Shown here piece by piece: positions 17,146 through 26,339 of a stretch of 64,000 nucleotides of DNA. A program made the translations under genes and the position numbers. This stretch comes from Denitrobaculum sp965225735 (GTDB taxonomy: Bacteria > Pseudomonadota > Alphaproteobacteria > Kiloniellales > Kiloniellaceae). The notes beneath the pieces were generated by a model that did no database searches, was not told where the DNA came from, and worked only from the letters and a program-made list of their open reading frames with translations. The stretch spans positions 310,001 to 374,000 of the forward strand of contig CBDDBN010000025.1 in NCBI GenBank assembly GCA_965225735.1, in the 5' to 3' direction. Numbering within the stretch: position 1 is the first letter of the stretch; every line of letters starts with the position of its first letter.

Positions 17146-17346
17146 TCAGGCCGCCCCGGTCTGTGCGCGCTGACGCAGACTATGCCAGACCTGTCGCGCC
17201 GCATGGGCTTCACCCGAATTGTGACCGAAGTCCGCGAGGCAAGCGTGGTAGTCCTGTTCCGCCTTCTGTATAGCGGAGGCCGGCGTCTGAGCTGCCGGCC
17301 TAGATGAGGTCTGCTTCCGCGATCGGGTTTGGTCCAGTCTGAGCAT
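17146..17346 (-). CDS. Small hypothetical protein, 66 residues
   Basis: The frame begins with ATG 17346, preceded by TTGGAG with eight bases between, and encodes a basic N-terminal half rich in Arg/Gln/Ser and a helical C-terminal half (AEQDYHACLADFGHNSGEAH then ARQVWHSLRQRA). I do not recognise a family. The ribosome site and helix-like C-terminus favour a real gene over noise. The start at 17391 is possible but has no better signal. Confidence 0.5.
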   Translation of the reverse strand: MLRLDQTRSRKQTSSRPAAQTPASAIQKAEQDYHACLADFGHNSGEAHAARQVWHSLRQRAQTGAA

Positions 17347-17513
17347 CGTGGCTTCTCCAATGGCTATCGTTACGGCCTTCCGTCTCCTCAATGGAACGCC
17401 CCGGCCTTCTCATGTCTCAATGTGGGTGCGAAACCAAGATCACTCCAATCGATCACACCTTCGCAGATCATCGGATTGCCCTATCATCGAACTGTTAACC
17501 CTCATCCGCGATT

Positions 17514-17536
17514 TTTGATAGTCAATATCTATCAAA
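17514..17536. promoter_or_regulatory. GATAG-CTATC inverted repeat in a gene-poor stretch
   Basis: TTTGATAG (17514-17521) and CTATCAAA (17529-17536) are perfect 8-bp arms with a 7-base spacer; the core ATAG-N7-CTAT is the half-site pair known for OxyR. It precedes the small ORF and ydcH-like gene on the + strand. The remainder of 17347-17633 shows nothing I can support. Confidence 0.4.
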
Positions 17537-17633
17537 CAAAGTCCCTGGAGTGATTGGAGCACTCAGATTCCCAGCGCCATATCGAGAGTCGGGTCGCAGT
17601 AGATCGCGACGGCACAAACGAAAGGAGCAGACA

Positions 17634-17738
17634 GTGAGTGGGCGCTTCCTGAGAGACGAGGCTACATGCAAGCACGACAGAGCGGGCATTAAGACCGGCG
17701 GCGAAGAAGCAACCAGAGACAGGAGGTTGGGATCATGA
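17634..17738 (+). CDS. Possible 34-residue leader-like ORF coupled to the YdcH-family gene
   Basis: GTG 17634 follows AAAGGAG by six bases and opens a 34-codon frame whose TGA overlaps the next ATG (ATGA at 17735-17738). The peptide is polar and charged with no recognisable domain. The good ribosome site and the overlap suggest translation and coupling, but an ORF this short can arise by chance. Confidence 0.35.
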   Translation: MSGRFLRDEATCKHDRAGIKTGGEEATRDRRLGS

Positions 17739-17953
17739 GGACCGAAGCTCGATATCAGTCGCTCCGTGCCAAACATCGCAAGATCGAAGATAGGCTCGCT
17801 GCCGAAATGCAGCGTCCCTTGCCTGACAGCTTACTGCTTCAACGCTTAAAACGCCGCCGATTGGTGGTGAAAGAAGAGATTGAGTCCTGGGAACGGCTGA
17901 TCGGCGCGATCGGACTGCCAATCACCGGAAACAAAATTGGTGTCGGGGCCTAG
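17735..17953 (+). CDS. YdcH-family (DUF465) small helical protein
   Basis: The 72-residue protein matches the DUF465/YdcH pattern: an H near the start of the helix, RLAAEMQRPLPDSLLLQRLK and KRRRLVVKEEIESWERL, i.e. the E-x2-RP-x-PD and LK-x2-KL-x2-KDEI-like blocks. These are short coiled-coil proteins of unknown role, frequent in alphaproteobacteria, often stress-linked. AGGAGG lies eight bases before ATG 17735. Lysines usual in the second block are largely arginine here. Confidence 0.75.
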   Translation: MRTEARYQSLRAKHRKIEDRLAAEMQRPLPDSLLLQRLKRRRLVVKEEIESWERLIGAIGLPITGNKIGVGA

Positions 17954-18156
17954 GACGTATCGACAGCCCGAATAGGAAAGCCGGTGTGACAGGGAAAGAA
18001 GTCGCCCGATAGCAGAGCGGCTCAAAAGCGAAGAAGCGGCGTCAACCTTCCCGCCAGTCCCGCTTCTCGCAAGGATGGCTGCGCGCGGGAATTTGTTTGC
18101 GTCGGCCCGCTGCGCAGCCATCGCAAATTCTTAAATCTGGGGAATCGAAAACCTTT

Positions 18157-20460
18157 ATGAATAGAGTTGGTCAGGGGAAGGAGCACCAGAGCGGTGCGGA
18201 TCAGCCAGGTCTTGCATCATCACGTGTAGCAGCTTTGCTATCGGTCGCGCTGCCGCTGTTGCTGACAGCGGTCTTCGCGATGCAAGTTCCCGCCATCGCC
18301 GATGGCGAAAAGCTGCGTTTCTCACAGGATTGGATGCCAAGCCTCGGCATCGCTTTTTCCTTTTTGCTGGATGGGCTCAGTCTGACCTTTGCGCTTCTGA
18401 TCAGCGGCATCGGTACGCTGGTCACGCTCTATTCCAGCGCCTATCTCTTCGAGCACGCGCATTACCGGCGTTTCGTGCTGTATCTGCTGGCCTTCATGGT
18501 CTCCATGCTCGGTCTCGTCCTCGCCGATAACCTCATTACGCTCTTCGTCTTTTGGGAGTTGACCACGGTCACCTCCTACCTGCTGATCGGCTTCGACCAC
18601 GCCTCCGCGAAGGCCCGGCGTAACGCACTGCAGGCGCTGTTGGTTACGGCTACGGGCGGTCTGGCACTGCTCGCTGGTTTCATCCTGATCGGCTCCGTCG
18701 CGGGTAGCTACGAACTCAGCGAGATCCTGAACCAAAGCGATGTTCTGCGTGAGCACAGCCTGTATCTGCCCATCCTGATCCTGGTGCTGGCCGGCGCTTT
18801 CACCAAATCGGCGCAAGTCCCGTTCCATTTCTGGCTGCCCAACGCCATGGCCGCTCCGACCCCGGTCAGCGCCTATCTGCACTCCGCGACCATGGTCAAA
18901 GCCGGTATCTACCTTCTCGCGCGCCTGCACCCGGCGCTGAGCGGCACCGAAGTCTGGGCCTGGACACTAACGCTGTTCGGCGCGGCAACCGCCGTTTTCG
19001 CTTCGATCCTGGCGCTGCGCCAAAGCGACCTCAAGCTGGTCCTGGCCTACACCACGGTTATGGCGCTCGGCACCCTGACGATGTTTCTCGGTGGTGACAG
19101 CAGCATCGCTATTGCGGCCGCGTTCACCTTCTTGATTGTGCACTCGCTCTACAAGGCTGCGCTGTTCCTCGTTGTCGGGATCATCGACCACCGCACCGGA
19201 ACGCGCGACACGGCCAGGCTGCGCGGTCTGGCGCATGCGATGCCGGTCACCGCACTGGCTGCCGCCATGGCCGCCTTCTCCATGGCCGGTTTTCCGCCCT
19301 TCCTGGGTTTCATTGGAAAAGAACTTAAATACGAAGGCGCCCTCGCCATTGCATCTGAACCGCTTTTCGTCGCGGCGGCCGCGGTGCTCGCCAACGCCCT
19401 GATGGTCGCCGTGGCCGGCATCGTCGCCCTGCGGCCTTTTTATGGCGCGCCGCATCCGACACCGAAGCTACCGCGGGAAGCGCCGCCTGCCATGTGGTTC
19501 GGCCCGGCGATCCTGGCCGCCCTGGGCTTGATCCTGGGATTAATGCCCGGTCTCATTTCACATTGGCTGGTCGAACCGACAGTGAGCGCGATCAGTGGCC
19601 AGAAAGTCGATGTCTCGCTCGCGCTTTGGCACGGCATCAACCTGCCGCTTGTGCTCAGCCTCGTGACCTTTGGCTTGGGTGTTGCCATCTATGCCTATCG
19701 CACTCGTCTGCAGGATCTGCTCTCGAGACTGGCTGCCCGCCTGCCCTTCTCCGCGGACCGCAACTGGGACCGGCTCCTCGAAGCCCTGAAAACCTTCGCC
19801 GCTCTCCAGACCAGGCTTCTGCAGGGCGGCATCCTGCGGCGTTATCTCTTTATTGTTTTCGCCAGCATGGTGCTGGTTCTCGGCGTCACCCTGCTGCGCG
19901 GTGACGATCTTTTGCCGAGCCTGAGCTGGCCGGACGCCGCCTTTAAGCATTGGGCGGTTGTGATCCTGATCGCCGCCGCGGCGATCATGACCGCGCTGGT
20001 CCGATCCCGGCTCGCGGCGATCTGCGCGCTCGGCGTCGTTGGCGTCGGCGTTGCGTTGCTCTTCGTCATGTTCGGCGCACCCGACGTCGCGATCACCCAG
20101 TTGCTGGTCGAGACACTGGTCGTGGTGCTGGTGGCCGTAGTGATGTTGCGCCTGCCCCTCCTCAATGACGGCCGCAACCCGAAGCGCCGCGTCAGGCGGC
20201 TCGATGCGGTGCTGTCATTGGCTCTCGGCGGGCTGGTGACCCTCGTCCTGATGGCGGTGGTGCAAACACCTCTCGATCGATCGCTCACCAGTTTCTTCGA
20301 GACGGCGAGCGTGCCTGAAGCCTATGGACGTAATATCGTCAATGTCATTCTCGTCGACTTCCGCGCGCTTGATACCTTCGGTGAGATCGCCGTGGTCGCG
20401 GTCGCGGCACTCGGCGCCTACGCGCTGATCCGCAACTCGCTGCGGAGGAAATCATCATGA
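18157..20460 (+). CDS. mrpA: Mrp Na+/H+ antiporter subunit A
   Basis: The 767-residue polytopic membrane protein is the largest subunit of the seven-gene Mrp cation/proton antiporter. The N-terminal two thirds resemble NuoL/NuoM-type channels (FSFLLDGLSLTFALLISGIG, FVFWELTTVTSYLLIGF, FHFWLPNAMAAPTPVSAYLH). The C-terminal part (~560-765) holds the MbhD/MbhE-like segment (LFVMFGAPDVAITQLLVETL, NVILVDFRALDTFGEIAVV). Length agrees with MrpA (about 770-800). ATG 18157 is chosen; the frame extends to TTG 18097 without a ribosome site. The next gene overlaps by ATGA. Substrate could be Na+ or K+. Confidence 0.95.
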   Translation: MNRVGQGKEHQSGADQPGLASSRVAALLSVALPLLLTAVFAMQVPAIADGEKLRFSQDWMPSLGIAFSFLLDGLSLTFALLISGIGTLVTLYSSAYLFEHAHYRRFVLYLLAFMVSMLGLVLADNLITLFVFWELTTVTSYLLIGFDHASAKARRNALQALLVTATGGLALLAGFILIGSVAGSYELSEILNQSDVLREHSLYLPILILVLAGAFTKSAQVPFHFWLPNAMAAPTPVSAYLHSATMVKAGIYLLARLHPALSGTEVWAWTLTLFGAATAVFASILALRQSDLKLVLAYTTVMALGTLTMFLGGDSSIAIAAAFTFLIVHSLYKAALFLVVGIIDHRTGTRDTARLRGLAHAMPVTALAAAMAAFSMAGFPPFLGFIGKELKYEGALAIASEPLFVAAAAVLANALMVAVAGIVALRPFYGAPHPTPKLPREAPPAMWFGPAILAALGLILGLMPGLISHWLVEPTVSAISGQKVDVSLALWHGINLPLVLSLVTFGLGVAIYAYRTRLQDLLSRLAARLPFSADRNWDRLLEALKTFAALQTRLLQGGILRRYLFIVFASMVLVLGVTLLRGDDLLPSLSWPDAAFKHWAVVILIAAAAIMTALVRSRLAAICALGVVGVGVALLFVMFGAPDVAITQLLVETLVVVLVAVVMLRLPLLNDGRNPKRRVRRLDAVLSLALGGLVTLVLMAVVQTPLDRSLTSFFETASVPEAYGRNIVNVILVDFRALDTFGEIAVVAVAALGAYALIRNSLRRKSS

Positions 20461-20876
20461 ACTCGCCGATCCTGAATACCGCGACCCGCTTGCTGGTCGC
20501 GCTGATGCTGGTCTTTTCCTTCTACATGTTGCTGCGCGGGCATAACGAACCGGGCGGCGGCTTCATCGGCGGACTGCTCGGCAGCATCGGTTTCGTGCTC
20601 TATGCCATCGCCCACGGCACCACGGCCGCGCGCCGCGCACTGCGCCTCGATCCCGCCTCCATCGCCATGGCCGGCCTTGGTATCGCATTGCTCGCCGGGT
20701 TGCTGGCTGTCTTCAGCGGCACCCCCTTCTTCACCGGTCAGTGGCTGTTTCTGGGCGGCACGGAAGGCGACAAGGGACTGCCGATCAGCAGCGTTCTTCT
20801 GTTCGACGTCGGGGTTTACCTGGTGGTGATCGGCGCGGTGCTGACACTCGTCCTCGCGCTGGAAGAGGAGGTCTGA
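20457..20876 (+). CDS. mrpB: Mrp antiporter subunit B
   Basis: The 139-residue membrane subunit starts at ATGA overlapping the mrpA stop. The family motif NEPGGGFIGGLLGSIGFVLY (residues ~28-47) is clear, followed by three more hydrophobic helices, with ISSVLLFDVGVYLVVIGAVL near the end. MrpB is needed for antiport as part of the complex. The stop is followed directly by the mrpC start. Confidence 0.95.
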   Translation: MNSPILNTATRLLVALMLVFSFYMLLRGHNEPGGGFIGGLLGSIGFVLYAIAHGTTAARRALRLDPASIAMAGLGIALLAGLLAVFSGTPFFTGQWLFLGGTEGDKGLPISSVLLFDVGVYLVVIGAVLTLVLALEEEV

Positions 20877-21305
20877 ATGGAGACGCTGCTCGCCGTCCTG
20901 ATCGGGCTACTGGTCGCCGCCAGCGTCTATCTGATGCTGGCCCGAAACCTTTTGCGCTTTCTCTTCGGCCTGGTGCTGCTGAGCAACGCGGCGAACCTGA
21001 CCATTTTCGCGGCCGGCCGCCTGACGCCGGAAGCCCCGCCCCTCGTCGCACCGGGCATGGCAGCGCCGGACGGAATGGTCGCGAACGCCCTGCCGCAGGC
21101 GCTGGTGCTCACCGCCATCGTGATCGGCTTCGGTCTCTTCGCCTTCGCCCTGGTCCTCATCTATCGGGGCTATCAGGCGCTCGGCACGCTTGACAGCGAC
21201 GAGATGCGCTACGCCGAGCCGGACGGGCGCTCGGATGAAGCCCCGCGGGAGGAAACCAGCACGGTTGTCGCGGCCGCCGCAGCGCCGCAGAGGAGCCTGC
21301 CATGA
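20877..21305 (+). CDS. mrpC: Mrp antiporter subunit C
   Basis: NuoK-like small membrane subunit, 142 residues, with three helices: the first at residues 5-22, the second in FLFGLVLLSNAANLTIF, the third in ALVLTAIVIGFGLFAFALVL. The PQALVLTAIVIG block with the conserved glutamine-alanine-leucine is characteristic. A ~25-residue polar C-terminal tail is longer than in Bacillus MrpC. It overlaps mrpD by four bases. Confidence 0.95.
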   Translation: METLLAVLIGLLVAASVYLMLARNLLRFLFGLVLLSNAANLTIFAAGRLTPEAPPLVAPGMAAPDGMVANALPQALVLTAIVIGFGLFAFALVLIYRGYQALGTLDSDEMRYAEPDGRSDEAPREETSTVVAAAAAPQRSLP

Positions 21306-22804
21306 CCTGGCTGTTATCTCTGCCCATTATCATTCCTTTCGCCATTGCCGTGCTGGCGTTCCTTCTGCGCGGCAAACAGGGCGCGGGACGCTGGCTCAGC
21401 ATCGCGGGCAGCTTGCTGCTGCTGGCGGCGGCCATCGGCCTGATGTCCGCGGTCTGGCGCGACGGCGTTCTGGCCGGACAGATGGGCGGGTGGCCCGCGC
21501 CTTTCGGTATCACGCTGGTCGCAGATCTCCTGAGTGCCGTGATGGTCCTGATCACGGCGATCACGGGCCTGGCGGTCGCGGTCTATGCCTTAGCCGACAT
21601 CGACGAGAACCGCGAACGGCTGGGCTACCACGCCCTCTTTCAGGTTTTGCTGGCCGGCGTCTGCGGCGCCTTTTTGACCGGCGATCTCTTCAATCTCTAC
21701 GTCTGGTTCGAGGTGATGCTGATCGCCTCCTTCGGATTGCTGGTCTTGGGCGGCAGCCGCGAACAGATCGACGGCGGCATCAAGTATGTGGCCCTGAACC
21801 TGGTCTCCACCGTACTGTTCCTCTCCGGCATCGGACTGCTTTACGGGGTGACCGGGACACTCAATCTCGCCGACCTGCACCTGGCCGTGCAGGAGGTCGA
21901 AAACCAGGGTCTGTTGAGTGTCATCGCGGTTTTCTTCCTGATCGCCTTCGGTGTGAAGGCCGCGGTCTTTCCGCTCTTCTTCTGGCTGCCCGCCTCCTAC
22001 CACACGCCGCCGGTGGCGATCTCCGCGGTCTTCGCGGGTCTGCTCACCAAGGTCGGGGTCTACGCCCTGATCCGGCTCTTCACCCTGGTCTTCACCCAGG
22101 ACACGGACTACACCCACGGCCTGCTGCTGGCCGTCGCGGCGCTGACCATGATCACCGGCGTCTTGGGCGCGGCGGCGCACAACGAATTCCGTAAGATCCT
22201 GTCATTTCACATCGTCAGCCAGATCGGCTACATGGTGCTCGGGCTCGCGCTCTTCACGCCTCTGGCCCTGGTCGGTTCGGTCTTTTATCTGGTTCACCAC
22301 ATCATCGTGAAGGCGAACCTCTTCCTGATCAGCGGGGTGGCCAGACGCCTGACCGGGTCCTTCGAACTGTCGGCTATCGGCGGACTCTACAAGGCCAGCC
22401 CGCTGCTCGCGCTGCTGTTCCTCATTCCGGCCTTCTCGCTCGCCGGCTTTCCGCCCCTCTCGGGCTTCTGGGCCAAGTTCCTCCTGATCAAGGCAAGCCT
22501 CGAGGTGGAGGCCTACGTGATCGCGGGCGTCGGTCTAGCCGTCGGTCTGCTGACCATCTATTCCATGACCAAGATCTGGGGCGAAGCCTTCTGGAAGCCG
22601 CATCCTGAGGGCGGCCACCCAGAATTGGCAGTCCTGGACGGCCGCGCGCAGGTGGCGCTGCTGCTGCCGGTCGCGGGTCTCGCGTTGCTGACGGTCGCAA
22701 TCGGCCTCTTTCCAGCGCCATTCCTGGAACTGGCGGAGCGCTCCGCCGCGCAGCTGTTGAATCCCACCGCCTATCTGCAGGCCGTGCTGGGAGGAACAAG
22801 ATGA
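21302..22804 (+). CDS. mrpD: Mrp antiporter subunit D
   Basis: The 500-residue NuoN/NuoM-like channel subunit has ~14 helices. Signatures include LYVWFEVMLIASFGLLVLG (~137-155, with the conserved glutamate), FPLFFWLPASYHTPPVAISA (~222-241, lysine and histidine nearby) and HHIIVKANLFLISGVARRL. This subunit carries one of the proton paths of Mrp. Start and stop overlap the neighbouring genes by four bases each. Confidence 0.95.
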   Translation: MTWLLSLPIIIPFAIAVLAFLLRGKQGAGRWLSIAGSLLLLAAAIGLMSAVWRDGVLAGQMGGWPAPFGITLVADLLSAVMVLITAITGLAVAVYALADIDENRERLGYHALFQVLLAGVCGAFLTGDLFNLYVWFEVMLIASFGLLVLGGSREQIDGGIKYVALNLVSTVLFLSGIGLLYGVTGTLNLADLHLAVQEVENQGLLSVIAVFFLIAFGVKAAVFPLFFWLPASYHTPPVAISAVFAGLLTKVGVYALIRLFTLVFTQDTDYTHGLLLAVAALTMITGVLGAAAHNEFRKILSFHIVSQIGYMVLGLALFTPLALVGSVFYLVHHIIVKANLFLISGVARRLTGSFELSAIGGLYKASPLLALLFLIPAFSLAGFPPLSGFWAKFLLIKASLEVEAYVIAGVGLAVGLLTIYSMTKIWGEAFWKPHPEGGHPELAVLDGRAQVALLLPVAGLALLTVAIGLFPAPFLELAERSAAQLLNPTAYLQAVLGGTR

Positions 22805-23274
22805 ACCTCTTTCTGCTCAACGCCTTTCTCGCCGTCAGCTGGGCCGCCCTGATGGGCAGCTTCAGCCTGGCCAGCCTGTCGGTCGGCTTCGGCATCGGCT
22901 ATGGCGCGCTCTGGATCGCCCGGCCTCTGTTCGGAGAGAGTCCCTACTTCCTGCGGGTCTGGCGGGTACTGCGCCTGATCTTCCTCTTTATCTACGAGCT
23001 GGTGGTCTCCAGCCTGCGGGTGGTCTGGGACGTGGTGACGCCGACCCACCTCAGCCGGCCGGGCATCATCGCGCTGCCGCTGGCGGCAAAGCAGGAGACG
23101 GAGATCCTGCTGGTCGCGAACCTGATCTCTCTGACACCCGGGTCACTGAGCCTCGATCTCTCGCCCGACGGTAAGACACTCTATGTGCACGCCATGTTCG
23201 TCGAGGATCCGGAGGAACTACGGAAGGAGATCAAGTCGGGTATCGAACGCTGGGTCCTGGAGGCGATGGAATGA
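22801..23274 (+). CDS. mrpE: Mrp antiporter subunit E
   Basis: The 157-residue subunit has two N-terminal helices followed by a soluble part. NLISLTPGSLSLDLSPDGKT and LYVHAMFVEDPEE (~103-135) are the family hallmark. It couples to mrpD and mrpF by four-base overlaps. Confidence 0.94.
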   Translation: MNLFLLNAFLAVSWAALMGSFSLASLSVGFGIGYGALWIARPLFGESPYFLRVWRVLRLIFLFIYELVVSSLRVVWDVVTPTHLSRPGIIALPLAAKQETEILLVANLISLTPGSLSLDLSPDGKTLYVHAMFVEDPEELRKEIKSGIERWVLEAME

Positions 23275-23630
23275 TGTCCACACCTGAAACGCTTGTTTCC
23301 TGGGCCGTCGAAATCGGCTTCGCGCTGATCATGCTCTCCGTGCTGCTGGCCTTCCTGCGCCTGGCCAAGGGGCCGAGCCTGCCGGATCGGGTGGTCGCGC
23401 TCGATCTCATGACGATTCTGGCGGTGGCCTTCTCGGCGCTCTTCGCCATCGCCGCCGACGAGCCGGCCTTTCTTGACGTGGCCATCGCCCTTGCGCTGGT
23501 CGCGTTCCTGGCGACCATCGCCTTCGCGCGTTTCGCCGAACGCCGCCGTGTGCGGACATTGGATCAGGCGTCTCCCGAAAGCCTGCCTGGACAAACCACG
23601 GCGCAGCCGCAATCAGGAGATCAGCCATGA
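23271..23630 (+). CDS. mrpF: Mrp antiporter subunit F
   Basis: Small three-helix subunit, 119 residues, with the signature LAKGPSLPDRVVALDLMT (residues ~32-49), which contains the conserved Asp implicated in cation handling in the family. The C-terminal ~25 residues are polar. It overlaps mrpE and mrpG by four bases. Confidence 0.94.
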   Translation: MMSTPETLVSWAVEIGFALIMLSVLLAFLRLAKGPSLPDRVVALDLMTILAVAFSALFAIAADEPAFLDVAIALALVAFLATIAFARFAERRRVRTLDQASPESLPGQTTAQPQSGDQP

Positions 23631-23995
23631 CAGAGATCGCCGTCGCGTTCTTCATTCTGGCCGGCGGGCTCTTTTCCCTCGCGGCCGCCGTCGGCGTTCT
23701 GCGCCTGCCGGACGTTCTGATCCGCATGCATGCCTCGACCAAGGCGGGAACACTGGGCTGCGGATTGATCCTGGTCGCCGTGGCGCTGCACTTCGGAGAA
23801 GGCGCGATCGTCGCCCGCTCCATCGCCGCGATCGTCTTCCTGATCCTCACCGCACCGGTCGCCGCCCACCTGATCGGCCGCGCCGCCTACCGGACCGGCG
23901 TGCCCTTATGGCATGGCACGGTCATGGACGAACTCTCGACGAACTCGCAGCATCGAGGCGGTGGTTCACCGCAAGAGACCAGCAAGCGATCCTAA
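23627..23995 (+). CDS. mrpG: Mrp antiporter subunit G
   Basis: Last gene of the mrp operon, 122 residues, three helices, with FSLAAAVGVLRLPDVLIRMH and ASTKAGTLGCGLILVAVAL as family markers. The stop TAA overlaps the convergent arsJ stop (23992-23995), leaving no room for a terminator between the two operons. Confidence 0.94.
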   Translation: MTEIAVAFFILAGGLFSLAAAVGVLRLPDVLIRMHASTKAGTLGCGLILVAVALHFGEGAIVARSIAAIVFLILTAPVAAHLIGRAAYRTGVPLWHGTVMDELSTNSQHRGGGSPQETSKRS

Positions 23996-25284
23996 TCCGC
24001 AGCGTGAGAAACGCTCTTGGTATGACGCGACAGGCCGGTCGCGCAGAGAAAGCTGAGCGCGGACATCGCCGCGGCTGTCGCGAGACAGAGCGCGAGGCCG
24101 CCGAACTGATAACTGAGACCGGAGAGCAGAGTTCCGAGCAGGCGTCCAGCCGCGTTGGACATGTAGTAGAAGCCGACATCCATAGTGACGCGCGCCGAAG
24201 AGGTGAAGGCGAGTATGAGGTAGGAGTGCAGTGACGAGTTCACTGCAAAGACCGCACCGAACAGCAGCAGACCCGCCACCAGCGTCACTGTCAGCCAATC
24301 CGATGCGGCATGCGGCGAAAGCCAGGCCGCTGCGGCCAGACCGGCGGGAACGAGCGTCAGAAGACCGACCCAGAGCCGGGCAAGTCTGACCGTCTCCGCC
24401 AGGCTCTTCCGCCGCGCGCGCAGCAGCTTCGGGGCTGTCGCCTGTATCACGCCGTAGCCGATAATCCAGAGCGCCATGAAGGCGCCGATCTGAAAGAAGG
24501 CCTCGCGGTTCCCCGCAGCCGAACCGTCCGACAAGACGCTGTAGAAATAGATCGGAATCCCGACGACGAACCAGGTATCGCGAGCGCCGAAGAGAAAGAG
24601 ACGCGCCGCCGAGAGCCGGTTCACATTGGCGTCTTTCGAGAAGACCTCGCGAAACTTCGCACCCTTTTTACCGCCGGAAAGACCGCCCGGCATGAGGAAG
24701 AACACCGCGGCCAGGATCACCGCGAGCGCGATGGCCATGGCCTGCACCGAAGACTCGAAACCGATGGTTCCCAGAAGGAGCGTGCCAAGCAGGAAGCCAA
24801 GTCCTTTGACGGCGTTCTTCGATCCGGTCAGCAGCGCGACCCAGCGAAAGAGCGCCCCCTCCTCATTGGCCGGTGCGAGGATCTTGACCGCGCTCTTGGA
24901 ACTCATCTTAGCGAGATCCTTGGCGACGCCGGAGACGCCCTGCACCGCCATCACGAAGACCACAGAAACCAGGAGGCTCCAGCCGGTGTCGAGCTGCGTC
25001 AGCGCAAGCAGAGCGCCAATCTGCAGGACAAGGCCAGCGTAGAGCGTGCTCGTCAGGCCAAAGCGCGCCGCGATCCAGCCCGCGGAAAGGTTGGTGACGA
25101 TCCCCATGAATTCATAGAGCAGAAACAGCCAGGCAAGCTCGATGGCGGTAAAGCCGAGCGTGTGGAAATGCAGCAGCACCAGCATACGCAGCGCACCGTC
25201 GGTCAGCATGAAAGCCCAATAGGCCGCCGTCACGACGCCGTATGCCGCCAGGGGATTCGAAGGCCGCGCTGCGGTCTGGCTCAT
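23992..25284 (-). CDS. arsJ: ArsJ-type organoarsenical MFS efflux protein
   Basis: The 430-residue, 12-helix major-facilitator protein lies directly downstream of a GAPDH gene in an arsenic operon. In characterised systems GAPDH makes 1-arseno-3-phosphoglycerate from arsenate and ArsJ exports it, where it decays to arsenate; together they form an arsenate efflux route. The identification combines MFS topology (SAGWIAARFGLTSTLYAGLV, QGVSGVAKDLAKMSSKSAVK) with the diagnostic neighbour. It begins 12 bases after the GAPDH stop. Confidence 0.88.
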   Translation of the reverse strand: MSQTAARPSNPLAAYGVVTAAYWAFMLTDGALRMLVLLHFHTLGFTAIELAWLFLLYEFMGIVTNLSAGWIAARFGLTSTLYAGLVLQIGALLALTQLDTGWSLLVSVVFVMAVQGVSGVAKDLAKMSSKSAVKILAPANEEGALFRWVALLTGSKNAVKGLGFLLGTLLLGTIGFESSVQAMAIALAVILAAVFFLMPGGLSGGKKGAKFREVFSKDANVNRLSAARLFLFGARDTWFVVGIPIYFYSVLSDGSAAGNREAFFQIGAFMALWIIGYGVIQATAPKLLRARRKSLAETVRLARLWVGLLTLVPAGLAAAAWLSPHAASDWLTVTLVAGLLLFGAVFAVNSSLHSYLILAFTSSARVTMDVGFYYMSNAAGRLLGTLLSGLSYQFGGLALCLATAAAMSALSFLCATGLSRHTKSVSHAAD

Positions 25285-25296
25285 AGCCCGCCGTCC

Positions 25297-26307
25297 CTAC
25301 ATCGAGGCGGCGACCATGCGCGTGACATCGGCGAGACGCCAGGCATAGCCCCACTCGTTGTCGTACCAGGCGTAAACCTTCACCTGCGTCCCGTTGACCA
25401 CCATGGTCGACTGCGCATCGACAATGGCGGAGCGCGGATCGTTGACGTAGTCTGCGGAGACCAGTGGCCGGGTCTCGTAGCCAAGAATACCGGCCAGGCC
25501 GTCTTTGGACCATTTCTCGAACAGCGCGTTCACTTCCTCGACCGTGGTCGCGCGTTTCATCTCGAAAACGCAGTCCGTCAGCGAAGCGTTCAACAGCGGA
25601 ACACGGACCGCATGACCGTTCAGACGCCCCTTGAGCTCCGGATAGATCAAGGTGATCGCCGTGGCAGAACCGGTGGTCGTCGGGATCAGGGAATTCAACG
25701 CCGAGCGGGCGCGCCGCAGATCCTTTGCCGGGCGGTCCACCATGGTTTGGGTATTGGTGACGTCATGAATGGTGGTGATCGAGCCATGCTCGATGCCGAT
25801 TTCTTCGTGCAGCACCTTGACGACCGGCGCCAGGCAGTTGGTCGTGCAGCTGGCCGCGGTGATCAGGTCATGGGTGGCGGCATCGTAGAGGTCATGATTG
25901 ACCCCGTAGACCAGATTGAGCGCCGGCGCTTCCTTGACCGGGGCCGAGACAACGACCTTTTTAACGCCCGCCGCATAGTAGGGCTGCACCTTCGCGGGGG
26001 TTTTGAAAACGCCCGTGCAATCCACCACCAGGTCAACGCCAAGTTCAGTAAGCGGTAACTCGTCAATCCGGCTGGCAGTCGTCATACGCATACGCTGGCC
26101 ATTGATAGTCACGCTCTCGGCGTCCGACGAGAAGTCAGCCTTCCAGCGTCCATGTATGGTGTCGAACTCCAGAAGGTGCGCATGCTGCGCCGGGTCGCCG
26201 GTCGCGTCGTTCAGCAGGACAATCTTGCCCGGCAACCCCTCATCAACGAAGGCGCGCAGAACGAGTTTGCCCATACGGCCCAGGCCGTTGATTGCGATAT
26301 TGACCAT
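25297..26307 (-). CDS. Arsenic-operon glyceraldehyde-3-phosphate dehydrogenase
   Basis: Complete 336-residue GAPDH: Rossmann start INGLGRMGKLVLRAF, catalytic SCTTNCLAPV (~149-158), HDVTNTQTMVDRPAKDLRRARSALNSLIP and the C-terminal AWYDNEWGYAWRLADV. Placed between acr3 and arsJ, it is most likely the dedicated enzyme that forms 1-arseno-3-phosphoglycerate rather than the glycolytic copy. A 32-base gap follows acr3. Confidence 0.92.
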   Translation of the reverse strand: MVNIAINGLGRMGKLVLRAFVDEGLPGKIVLLNDATGDPAQHAHLLEFDTIHGRWKADFSSDAESVTINGQRMRMTTASRIDELPLTELGVDLVVDCTGVFKTPAKVQPYYAAGVKKVVVSAPVKEAPALNLVYGVNHDLYDAATHDLITAASCTTNCLAPVVKVLHEEIGIEHGSITTIHDVTNTQTMVDRPAKDLRRARSALNSLIPTTTGSATAITLIYPELKGRLNGHAVRVPLLNASLTDCVFEMKRATTVEEVNALFEKWSKDGLAGILGYETRPLVSADYVNDPRSAIVDAQSTMVVNGTQVKVYAWYDNEWGYAWRLADVTRMVAASM

Positions 26308-26339
26308 AGGTCGGCTCCAGAAAAATCAGGCCAGAGACA

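Noticed and set aside
17055..17360. 101-codon minus-strand frame overlapping the 66-residue small gene
   Set aside because: No ribosome site, low-complexity Arg/Pro-rich product and it runs through the hairpin at 17084-17114; the other frame is better supported.
24310..26058. 582-codon + strand frame antisense to arsJ and GAPDH
   Set aside because: The product is Arg/Gly/Asp-rich with no family features; both minus-strand genes are certain.
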